From positions 1-15,092 of the forward strand of contig CAZFSG010000032.1 in the NCBI GenBank assembly GCA_964521665.1: a DNA stretch of 15,092 bases. The letters are read 5' to 3'. The stretch comes from JANXDG01 sp964521665 (GTDB lineage Bacteria > Elusimicrobiota > Endomicrobiia > DTEH01). Positions 6,802-13,934 of this stretch are shown here, piece by piece; the first letter of the stretch is position 1; each line of letters opens with the position of its first letter. The position numbers and the translations under genes were made by a program. The notes beneath the pieces are model-generated. The model was not told where the DNA came from. It saw nothing but the letters and a program-made list of their open reading frames with translations, and did not search any database.

Positions 6802-9042
6802 ATGAACACTCAGTTGCCTTATAAATGGGTTATACAACCACAACCTGAAGAAAATAAAGTCAAACAATTATCATCAAAATTTAATCTTCCTGAAGTATTA
6901 ATAAAAATTCTTTTGGTTCGTGGGTATGATACAGAAGATAAAATAAAAAGGTTTATCTTTCCTGATTTAATTTATCTTGAGAATCCGTTTTTATTTCCCG
7001 ATATGGTTAAAGCAGTTACACTTGTCAAAAAACATATTGAAGAAAAAAATAAAATTTTGGTATGGGGTGACCGCGATGTTGATGGTGTAACATCAGTATG
7101 TTTGTTATTAAAAACACTTAAAAATTTTAATGCAAATGTTTGCTACTATATTCCTCAAACAGAGGGCTACGGACTACATAAAAATGTATTAGAAAAATTT
7201 AAAGATGAAATAAAACTTGTAATTACAGTTGATTGCGGTATCACAGCAGTAGATGAGATCCGGTATTTGAAAGAAAACAAAATAGATGTTGTTGTAACTG
7301 ATCATCATGAACCTACATTATCTTTGATAGATGAAATTAAATCTTTAGATGTTCCAATAATTAATCCTTATTTACCAGAATATTCTGGGATGAGAGATTT
7401 AGCAGGGGTTGGTGTTGCATTAAAATTTGCTATAGCATTAATGCTTTCGTATGATAAAAATTATTTCAACAAAACTTTTATAGTTTTAGATATAGAAACA
7501 ACAGGGTTATCACCATATGCTGATGAAATTTGTGAAATTTGTGCTATTAAAATAAAAAATTTTGTTGTCCAAGAAATATTTCATACTTTAGTAAAACCTA
7601 AAAATAAAATACCAGAAGAAGTTATAAAAATTCATGGTATCACAGATGAACTTGTAAAAGATGCACCTAATATTGAAGAAGTTTTGCCAAAATTACTTGA
7701 GTTTATAAAAAATGATACATTAGTGATACACAATGTTAATTTTGATTTATCTTTTATTAATTACTATTTAAAAAAACTTTCTTTACCACAAATACCAACT
7801 TCACAAGCTATAGATACTCTGGAAATGGCAAAAACATATTTTCCTTTATCTTCTCATCAGTTATCTGCGTTATGTAATGACTTGTTTCTTAGGACAAAAC
7901 CAACACATCGTGCAATAAATGATGCTTTGGCAACTTTGGAGCTTTTCTATTATCTTTATTTTTTTTCAAATCCAAGATTAAGACTTTTTATTGAAGATAT
8001 TATATCATTCGCATCTTTAGGGACTATTTCAGATATTGTTCCATTAGTAGAAGATAACAGGATTATTGTAAAAAAAGGTGTTGATAACATTTTATCTTCA
8101 AACCAACCTCCATTCAAAATTTTTTTAAAATATTTTAAAAACGAAATAGCAAAAACTAAACTTCCTACAGAAACGGTCTCATGGTATTTTATACCATTGT
8201 TAAACTCAGCTGGTCGTATGCAACAAGTTGATACCGCAATAAACTTTTTGTTAGCAGAAACAATTTATGATGCAGAAAAGTACTTTAGCCAACTTTTAGA
8301 ACTTAATAAAAAAAGAAAAATTTTACAAAATTATAATCTTGAAGTGTTTTATGAGTTAGTTGAACAACAATGTAACTTAAAAGAAGATTTAATTCTTCTT
8401 GTAGTAGCAGAAAACATAGAACATGGCGTAACAGGTATAATAGCAAATAATATGTTAAAAGAGTTTAATCGTAGTGTAATTTTGTTGATATTAAACAACG
8501 ATTTAGCGATAGGCACTGCAAGGTCACCAAAAGGTGTAAATATATATAATCTACTTAAAAAATGTGAAAACCTGTTTGAAAAATTTGGTGGACATCAGAA
8601 TGCTTGTGGGTTAACAATAAAAAAAGAAAATATACCTCTGTTTCGTAACCAACTTAAACTTATACAACAACAACTTGAGATTGAACCACCTACAATTGAA
8701 GTTGACACTGAACTTAATTATGAAGAGATAAATTTTGAGACATACAAATTTCTTTCGTTATTAGAACCCTGTGGTCCTGAAAATCCCTACCCTGTTTTTT
8801 TAATAAAAAATCTTAAAGTGGTTGATTGGAAATACATTGGAAAAGATAACAAACATACGGCAATAACTTTTGAAACAACCTCAAAACAAAAAAATTATGT
8901 TATCAAAACTGTTTGTTGGGACAATCCTTATATTGTTAATTTGATAAAAAACTTCAATTATTTTAACATAGTTGGTGAACTTGAACTTGATGAGCAAGAA
9001 AATCTTCGCATTGTATTACTTGATTTACAACCTGTAATATAA
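6802..9042 (+). CDS. recJ: RecJ single-strand exonuclease with an inserted DnaQ-type exonuclease domain
   Basis: RecJ degrades single-stranded DNA 5' to 3' in repair and recombination. The DHH part has motif I DRDVDG (90-95), motif II around D144, DHH at 167-169, then AGVGVALKFAIAL. Instead of running straight on, the chain enters a complete DEDDh 3'-5' exonuclease domain (about residues 226-390): ExoI DIETTG (230-235), ExoII HNVNFD (310-315) and ExoIII H369-x4-D374. RecJ resumes with SLGTISDIVPL (motif IV, D411), NSAGRM (R472), HGVTGIIA, ARSPKG and the DHHA1 motif GGH (596-598), then a C-terminal OB-like domain. The 746 aa equal a normal RecJ of about 580 plus the insert, in one unbroken frame with all catalytic residues present. 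No Shine-Dalgarno site; probably coupled to pdp, 3 nt upstream. Confidence 0.93.
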   Translation: MNTQLPYKWVIQPQPEENKVKQLSSKFNLPEVLIKILLVRGYDTEDKIKRFIFPDLIYLENPFLFPDMVKAVTLVKKHIEEKNKILVWGDRDVDGVTSVCLLLKTLKNFNANVCYYIPQTEGYGLHKNVLEKFKDEIKLVITVDCGITAVDEIRYLKENKIDVVVTDHHEPTLSLIDEIKSLDVPIINPYLPEYSGMRDLAGVGVALKFAIALMLSYDKNYFNKTFIVLDIETTGLSPYADEICEICAIKIKNFVVQEIFHTLVKPKNKIPEEVIKIHGITDELVKDAPNIEEVLPKLLEFIKNDTLVIHNVNFDLSFINYYLKKLSLPQIPTSQAIDTLEMAKTYFPLSSHQLSALCNDLFLRTKPTHRAINDALATLELFYYLYFFSNPRLRLFIEDIISFASLGTISDIVPLVEDNRIIVKKGVDNILSSNQPPFKIFLKYFKNEIAKTKLPTETVSWYFIPLLNSAGRMQQVDTAINFLLAETIYDAEKYFSQLLELNKKRKILQNYNLEVFYELVEQQCNLKEDLILLVVAENIEHGVTGIIANNMLKEFNRSVILLILNNDLAIGTARSPKGVNIYNLLKKCENLFEKFGGHQNACGLTIKKENIPLFRNQLKLIQQQLEIEPPTIEVDTELNYEEINFETYKFLSLLEPCGPENPYPVFLIKNLKVVDWKYIGKDNKHTAITFETTSKQKNYVIKTVCWDNPYIVNLIKNFNYFNIVGELELDEQENLRIVLLDLQPVI

Positions 9043-9140
9043 TTTGTTGGACAAAATTTATGGTTAAATATTCAGTGATTTTTGTATTACTCAAGATATA
9101 AAATTTCTTAACAAATTTATTTCATAAATGGAGTACACTT
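9043..9140 (+). promoter_or_regulatory. recJ-dhh spacer with Shine-Dalgarno site
   Basis: A 98-nt AT-rich gap. GGAG at 9130-9133 stands 7 nt before the ATG at 9141 and is one of few good ribosome sites in the window. I see no convincing promoter or terminator. Confidence 0.5.
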
Positions 9141-10421
9141 ATGAATACAAGTTATTCAAATTTTATCAAATATTTATTAGAAACCAATGCTGGACTTAAA
9201 GAAATCTACAACCTTATACCAAAATTGAAACACAAAAATGTTGTAACATTTTGTCATGACGATCCCGATGGTGTTACAAGTGCTATATTGTTTAAAAGGT
9301 TAACTGATAAATTTGAGATAAAAAACACTATATTATTTCCTTATAAATTTCCTTTGTCTAAACAAGAAGTTATTGATATTAAAACATCGCTACCAGAAAC
9401 AGAAGTTCTTTTTATAATAGACAAAGGAACTATTGAAGAATACAATAATTTTGTTGAATTTTATCCAAAAGTTGTAGTTATTGATCACCATCCAAAAATT
9501 GGTAGTAATTTTGACAACATAATTATTTTCAATCCTGCGTTACAAACATATGTTCGTACATCTGCAAGTTTCTTGGTACATATTGTATCTACATTGTTTA
9601 ATAATACAAATATTTATGACGATTTTATATGCCTTATTGGTTTAAAATGTGATTGGGCAATAGATCCGTTAAATAATGATGTGCCAGAATTTGTATCAAC
9701 GTTTTATAATGAAAGAATTTTACTGAGTTTTAACTGGCTTATTGAAAAAAATTATAATTTACGAGCCACAATGTTTGATATAAAAAACAATAATTTTAGT
9801 TGTTTACTGAACCAAATTGGAGAACTATTTTTTGCTATAACTGGTGGTGGATTTCAGTATTTTTATAACTCTTATAACGAAAAACTGAAGAATATTGACC
9901 AACCAAAATTTTGTTTTGAAAATTTTGTCTCTGAAATACCACTTAAAAAAGTTAATAATATAGACGAATTTATCAACCCGCTCCCGAACAAAGAAATAAT
10001 TAGAGTTATTTATGATTATTTTTTACATGACTGGTCAACTGTGGAACAATGTTTTGACCATCAAACTTTTTTAGTAAAACACATAGAGACTATAAAAATA
10101 TTTTTCTTTTTTGGAAAGAATACAAAACTTATGCCAATGGTAGGTTCTAAGAAACTTTATGAATTTGCAAAAGGTAGTAAATCTGTGATTATTATGTTCA
10201 ATTTCGAAGATGAAAATAGTCTACACATATCTTTCCGTGGAACAACAGATAAAATACATTTAGGTAAAATAGCATCTTCTTTAGCAGACAAAAGCAATAC
10301 TTATTTTGGACAAAACACATCGTCTGGTGGTGGTCATCCATTAGCAGCTGAATGTAAAATAAAAACTGAAAATTTAGACTTTTTGTTCATCTTTAAAGAA
10401 CTTATAAATTTGTTAGAATAA
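9141..10421 (+). CDS. DHH-DHHA1 family phosphoesterase
   Basis: Predicted Mn2+-dependent phosphoesterase or exonuclease of the RecJ/NrnA superfamily, acting on short oligonucleotides, ssDNA or cyclic dinucleotides; the substrate cannot be told from sequence. In 426 aa it has motif I HDDPDGVTS (39-47), motif II D94 in FIIDKGT, the DHH motif at 115-117 (VIDHHPK), a likely motif IV aspartate at 171 (KCDWAID), and a C-terminal DHHA1 domain with GGGHPLAA (H399). The middle, about residues 185-330, matches nothing I recognise and makes it longer than NrnA-type enzymes (about 320 aa). It has no exonuclease insert. It follows recJ by 98 nt with its own ribosome site, placing two DHH enzymes in tandem behind a nucleoside phosphorylase. 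Confidence 0.85.
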   Translation: MNTSYSNFIKYLLETNAGLKEIYNLIPKLKHKNVVTFCHDDPDGVTSAILFKRLTDKFEIKNTILFPYKFPLSKQEVIDIKTSLPETEVLFIIDKGTIEEYNNFVEFYPKVVVIDHHPKIGSNFDNIIIFNPALQTYVRTSASFLVHIVSTLFNNTNIYDDFICLIGLKCDWAIDPLNNDVPEFVSTFYNERILLSFNWLIEKNYNLRATMFDIKNNNFSCLLNQIGELFFAITGGGFQYFYNSYNEKLKNIDQPKFCFENFVSEIPLKKVNNIDEFINPLPNKEIIRVIYDYFLHDWSTVEQCFDHQTFLVKHIETIKIFFFFGKNTKLMPMVGSKKLYEFAKGSKSVIIMFNFEDENSLHISFRGTTDKIHLGKIASSLADKSNTYFGQNTSSGGGHPLAAECKIKTENLDFLFIFKELINLLE

Positions 10422-10423
10422 TA

Positions 10424-10531
10424 ATGAAACTAAAAAGATATCGTTTCTATGTCCAATCCATTCAAAGTAATATTTTTTCATCCATTGCAAAAAGATATAC
10501 AATTTTTGTAGATATAATTTGCTATGAATAG
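10424..10531 (+). CDS. Possible 35-residue ORF
   Basis: An ATG two nt after the dhh stop opens a 35-codon frame (starting MKLKRYRFYVQS) that ends at TAG 10529-10531 and overlaps the next gene's ATG by 8 nt, the kind of overlap seen between real genes here. It has no Shine-Dalgarno site and no recognisable family. In AT-rich sequence a frame this short is near chance, so it may be only spacer. Confidence 0.15.
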   Translation: MKLKRYRFYVQSIQSNIFSSIAKRYTIFVDIICYE

Positions 10532-10841
10532 ATTTTTAAAATTAATTTTAACAAAACTGTTGATTTACAAAAAAACGGTGGGTTATATATTAACCAACCT
10601 GTTCAACACATTGTCTTTTATAGAAAAAGAGAAAGATTACTTTAATATTATTACAAAGAATAAACAAAAATATTGCCAACATAAAAATGTCTCACGACTA
10701 TCAAAATCAAAATTTTATTGTTCAGATTGTGGTAAAGTATTACATTTTCTTTCAGAAGAAGAGATTGTATTGTTAGAACTTGCAGGTATTGTTTTAATAG
10801 GAAGTATTTTTTTTCTTTTGTTTACCAGAAAAAAGGAATAA
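10524..10841 (+). CDS. Small zinc-ribbon-like protein with a C-terminal membrane helix
   Basis: I do not recognise this 105-aa protein. A basic, hydrophobic N-terminus (residues 1-30) may form an amphipathic helix. It is followed by a possible metal site with C51 and H53 (YCQHK) and C66-x2-C69 (YCSDCGKVL), which resembles a short zinc ribbon. Residues about 83-100 (LELAGIVLIGSIFFLLF) form one clear transmembrane helix, followed by the basic tail TRKKE. A tail-anchored protein with its metal site in the cytoplasm is plausible. It is last in the plus-strand run and meets ispG head-on, with 2 nt between the stop codons. No Shine-Dalgarno site. Start choice is uncertain, but the Cys pattern and helix support a real gene. 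Confidence 0.6.
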   Translation: MNRFLKLILTKLLIYKKTVGYILTNLFNTLSFIEKEKDYFNIITKNKQKYCQHKNVSRLSKSKFYCSDCGKVLHFLSEEEIVLLELAGIVLIGSIFFLLFTRKKE

Positions 10842-10843
10842 AT

Positions 10844-11884
10844 TTATAATGTTTTAATTTGTTCAACCAATTCTTTAACACAATCATTTATTAAAATTTT
10901 TTTTACAACCTTACCTTTTATAAACAAAACACCTGAAGTTTTACCCATTGCAATACCTATATCAGCTGAAGAAGCTTCACCAGGACCGTTTACTTCACAA
11001 CCCATTATCGCTACTTTAAGATTTTTTTGTATCAAATTTTCTTTTTCTATTTCCTTCTCAAATTCTGAAACAATTTTTAAAAGATCTATTTTACAGCGAC
11101 CACAAGTTGGACAAGAGATAATTTCAATACCATATTTTGCTAAATTAAGATATTGTAAAATATAATATCCAACTTTGACCTCATCAACTGGAGAAGATGA
11201 TAATGAAACACGTATTGTATCACCTATACCTTGCCATAAAAGTATACCTATACCAATAGCAGATTTTATACTACCCAAAACTAAAGGACCGGCTTCGGTA
11301 ATACCAATATGTAACGGATAATTATATTTTTTTGATATTTCTTGATATATTTCTACTGTTGATACTACATCAACTGTTTTTGCAGAAATAACTATTTTAT
11401 TAAAATTGTATTTATCAAAAAGATCAATATTATCATCAAGCTGTGAGATTATTGTTCTTTTTGTATCATCCAACTTTTTTTTATAGGATCCTGCATTCAA
11501 ACCTATCCTTATAGGAACATTATATTCTTTTGCAACTTTAATAATCTCAGATATTTTTTCTTTAGAACCTATATTAGCAGGATTAATTCTTATTTTATCG
11601 GCACCATTTTTAATTGCTCCAATTGCCAATTTATAATCAAAATGTACATCAGCTACAATTGGTATTTTAACTTGTTGTTTAATTTTTTTTAATGCTGAAA
11701 CAGAATCTTCATCTGGTACTGCTAAACGTACAAGTTTACATCCAACTTGTTCTACTTGCTTTATTTGTTGGACAGTTTTTTCTATATCAGTAGTTAAAGT
11801 TTTAGTCATAGTTTGCACGACAATAGGATTTCCTCCACCAATAAAAATATTACCAATTTTAACAGGTATTGTTTTTTTCTTCAT
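10844..11884 (-). CDS. ispG: 4-hydroxy-3-methylbut-2-en-1-yl diphosphate synthase
   Basis: [4Fe-4S] enzyme of the MEP pathway that reductively opens methylerythritol cyclodiphosphate to HMBPP for isoprenoid synthesis. At 346 aa it is the compact bacterial form. The TIM-barrel domain holds VQTMT, LVRLAVPD, IPIVADVHFDYKLA, KIRINPANIG and GLNAGS. The C-terminal cluster domain has CPTCGRC (C258, C261) and MGCEVNGPGEA (C296 and E303), which spaces the cluster ligands as in E. coli IspG. C264 is an extra cysteine where I usually expect Thr. It is the last gene of the mtnP-pfkB-ispG run and starts 1 nt after the PfkB stop, within a 10-nt tandem repeat. No Shine-Dalgarno site is seen, so coupling to the kinase gene is likely. 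Confidence 0.96.
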   Translation of the reverse strand: MKKKTIPVKIGNIFIGGGNPIVVQTMTKTLTTDIEKTVQQIKQVEQVGCKLVRLAVPDEDSVSALKKIKQQVKIPIVADVHFDYKLAIGAIKNGADKIRINPANIGSKEKISEIIKVAKEYNVPIRIGLNAGSYKKKLDDTKRTIISQLDDNIDLFDKYNFNKIVISAKTVDVVSTVEIYQEISKKYNYPLHIGITEAGPLVLGSIKSAIGIGILLWQGIGDTIRVSLSSSPVDEVKVGYYILQYLNLAKYGIEIISCPTCGRCKIDLLKIVSEFEKEIEKENLIQKNLKVAIMGCEVNGPGEASSADIGIAMGKTSGVLFIKGKVVKKILINDCVKELVEQIKTL

Positions 11885-11900
11885 TTCAAATCATTTCAAA
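11881..11900. repeat. Perfect 10-nt tandem repeat at the pfkB-ispG junction
   Basis: TCATTTCAAA occurs twice in direct tandem. The two copies contain the last codons and stop of the PfkB gene and the start codon of ispG, so a recent duplication may have shaped this junction. It is exact but short. Confidence 0.7.
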
Positions 11901-12806
11901 ATGTATCAAATGTTTTATTTCTTTATATCTTTGTAAAATATCATTAAAGGTAATATTATAAAGTTTGTTTATACCAAAATCTTCTACACAGAACGATGCT
12001 GTCACAGTACCAAAAACTATTGATTGTCTCAAAATTTGTTCTGTAAGTACCTTATTATTTTTCAACTTATATACTAAAAATCCCATTACTCCGCCTGCAA
12101 AACTATCTCCTGCACCAGTAGGATCAAAAACTTTTTCTAATGGATATGCTGGTAACACAAAAATCTTGTTTTTATAAAAACACATAACCCCGTATTCACC
12201 ACGTTTAACAATAACAATTTTTGTCCCCCAATTTAACACTTTTTTTGCTGATTTTATAATATTATATTCTTTTGTCAACTGACGTATTTCAGCTTCGTTA
12301 ATGAATAATATATCAATTTTTTTTAATAACTTTTTTAACTGATGAAGTTTTTTTTCTATCCAATAATCCATTGTATCACAACCAACTAATTTAGGATTCT
12401 TAATCTGATGATATATTTTTAGTTGTAAATCAGGATCAATATTACCTAAAAACACAAACTTTGTATTTTTTGCTTTAGTAGACAACTGTGGATTAAATTT
12501 TGAGAAAACATTAAGTTGTGTCTCAACAGTATGTGCGGTATTTAAATCGTAGTCATAATATCCTTTCCAACGAAATGTTTTACCTTTTTCAACTTTGATT
12601 TCTGAAATATCTATATTATGTTTTTTTAATAACTCAAAATACTTTTTTTCAAAATCTTCACCAACAACACCTACTATTGTTGGATAAACAAAATTACTTG
12701 CTGCAATTGATGCATACACTGCTGACCCACCTAAAATTTTGTTAACTCTACCAAAAGGTGTTTCTATATCATCAAATGCTAACGATCCAATGATTAATAA
12801 ATCCAT
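11886..12806 (-). CDS. PfkB-family sugar or nucleoside kinase
   Basis: Ribokinase-fold ATP-dependent kinase. I chose the ATG at 12806 (MDLLIIGSLAFDD) because homologues begin at this point; a GTG at 12818 would add four residues without family support. In 306 aa it has the N-terminal GGSAVYASIAA substrate block, VGVVGEDF, a middle TFRWKGYYDYDLNTAHTVET segment, FLGNIDPDLQ, INEAEIRQL, KRGEYGV and the C-terminal signature DPTGAGDSFAGG with the catalytic Asp. The sequence resembles a subfamily often found near mtnP in Gram-negative anaerobes, whose substrate I do not know; ribose, methylthioribose or a nucleoside are possibilities. It follows mtnP by 34 nt and precedes ispG by 1 nt. It does not look like the RfaE1 heptose kinase. 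Confidence 0.88.
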   Translation of the reverse strand: MDLLIIGSLAFDDIETPFGRVNKILGGSAVYASIAASNFVYPTIVGVVGEDFEKKYFELLKKHNIDISEIKVEKGKTFRWKGYYDYDLNTAHTVETQLNVFSKFNPQLSTKAKNTKFVFLGNIDPDLQLKIYHQIKNPKLVGCDTMDYWIEKKLHQLKKLLKKIDILFINEAEIRQLTKEYNIIKSAKKVLNWGTKIVIVKRGEYGVMCFYKNKIFVLPAYPLEKVFDPTGAGDSFAGGVMGFLVYKLKNNKVLTEQILRQSIVFGTVTASFCVEDFGINKLYNITFNDILQRYKEIKHLIHFEMI

Positions 12807-12840
12807 ATTTTTTCCCACTTATAATTTTTGATGTTAATGT

Positions 12841-13719
12841 TCACAGGTATTTACCTATTAATAATTTCAATTTTTGATATGTTTGTTTTTTAATTTTTTC
12901 TTTCTTTGTTAAAATAGCATATTTTAAAGCATCTTTACAAAAACATTGTCGGTGTGTAACATCTATTTTTTTAACTATTAATTTTATCAATCTTTTACAT
13001 TTTTCAGTATTCAGTTTCATATTTTCTAAAACTTCTTCAATAGTAACTTCATGATTCTCTTTCCATACGTCATAATCTGTAACAAGACCTATTGTTGTAT
13101 AACACATTTCTGCTTCACGGGCAAGTTTTGCTTCAGGTATTGCTGTCATACCTATTATATCAAATCCTAACTTACGGTAAACCTGTGATTCAGCTTTTGT
13201 TGAAAACTGTGGCCCTTCTATACACACATATGTTCCTCCATAATGAACTTCTATATCTAATTCTTTGCAACAGTTATAAACTAATTCACGTAAATTTTTA
13301 CAAAACGGTTCAGCAAAAGAAACATGACATACAATACCATCTCCAAAAAATGTAGATTTTCTAAATTTTGTCCTATCATATATTTGATCAGGCAAGACAA
13401 AATCGCGTGGTCTTATCTCTTCTTTTAACGAACCGCAAGCAGAAATACTCAACAAAAATTCTACACCTAAAAGTTTTAATGCGTAAATGTTTGCATGAAC
13501 ATTTATTTCTGTTGGTAATATTGTATGTCCACGGCCATGCCGTGGCAAAAATGCAACTTTTTTACCTTCAAGTTCTCCTACTATTATATTATCAGATGGT
13601 TTTCCAAAAGGTGTTTGTATGTTATATTCTTTAACATTTTGCAACCCTTCTATGTTGTAAACTCCGCTTCCTCCAATGATACCTATTTTTATATCAGAAG
13701 GGAATTTTTGTTTCTTCAT
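12841..13719 (-). CDS. mtnP: S-methyl-5'-thioadenosine phosphorylase
   Basis: Phosphorolyses 5'-methylthioadenosine, the by-product of polyamine and other SAM-using reactions, to adenine and 5-methylthioribose 1-phosphate; cytoplasmic trimer in this family. The 292 aa contain IGIIGGSGVYNIEGL, TPFGKPSD, LPRHGRGHTILPTEINV with the phosphate-binding RH, SACGSLKEEI, YVCIEGPQFSTKAES, and IGMTAIPEAKLAREAEMCY; the MT preceding the PEA block favours MTA phosphorylase. An inosine or guanosine preference, as in some PNP paralogues, is possible. The ATG is preceded by the strongest ribosome site in the window (AAGGAGG, 5 nt spacer), so this is the likely first gene of mtnP-pfkB-ispG. A GC-rich REP-like pair lies about 90 nt upstream. 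Confidence 0.93.
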   Translation of the reverse strand: MKKQKFPSDIKIGIIGGSGVYNIEGLQNVKEYNIQTPFGKPSDNIIVGELEGKKVAFLPRHGRGHTILPTEINVHANIYALKLLGVEFLLSISACGSLKEEIRPRDFVLPDQIYDRTKFRKSTFFGDGIVCHVSFAEPFCKNLRELVYNCCKELDIEVHYGGTYVCIEGPQFSTKAESQVYRKLGFDIIGMTAIPEAKLAREAEMCYTTIGLVTDYDVWKENHEVTIEEVLENMKLNTEKCKRLIKLIVKKIDVTHRQCFCKDALKYAILTKKEKIKKQTYQKLKLLIGKYL

Positions 13720-13724
13720 ATTAT

Positions 13725-13731
13725 CCTCCTT
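13725..13731 (-). promoter_or_regulatory. Strong Shine-Dalgarno site of mtnP
   Basis: AAGGAGG on the minus strand, 5 nt before the ATG. It is a full match to the anti-SD core and fixes the mtnP start. Confidence 0.85.
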
Positions 13732-13811
13732 TTTAATTTTAAAATGTTATGTAACTCTTTTATGATGTTTATGAAAATCCTGCAATTGCGTAGACAACAG
13801 ACCACAGTCCA

Positions 13812-13881
13812 TGGTAGCCGTACCCTTTCAGAGTGTGTTTTTCGTTAACGTAATTCCGCAGGCTGAAGCCTGCGGCTACCA
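13812..13881. repeat. Paired REP/BIME-like element
   Basis: Two GC-rich units face each other. TGGTAGCCG (13812-13820) and CGGCTACCA (13873-13881) are exact reverse complements. The right unit contains a perfect stem, CCGCAGGCT/AGCCTGCGG with a GA loop (13856-13875); the left has a weaker stem ACCCT-TTC-AGAGT (about 13822-13834). Each stem is preceded, read from outside, by GTAG, the tetranucleotide next to REP hairpins mobilised by RAYT (TnpA-REP) transposases. Composition differs sharply from the AT-rich surroundings. It lies between yjbQ and mtnP. No transposase gene is present, so mobilisation would be in trans. There is no T-run, so it is not an obvious intrinsic terminator. Confidence 0.65.
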
Positions 13882-13934
13882 ATTATACCAAATTATAAAT
13901 TCGCAATACAAAATTTTCATTCCGCAATATAATG

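Noticed and set aside
7470..7980. RecJ insert as an assembly chimera or frameshift
   Set aside because: Single continuous frame, matching codon use and composition, and RecJ motifs resume exactly where expected.
12807..12818. GTG start of the PfkB gene
   Set aside because: Adds only MGKN before the usual family start; the ATG at 12806 is better supported.
13092..13848. Plus-strand frames over mtnP and its upstream region
   Set aside because: Opposite-strand shadows of mtnP without recognisable domains.
13856..13875. Intrinsic terminator for yjbQ
   Set aside because: Perfect GC stem but no T-run after it in either direction; better explained as a REP unit.
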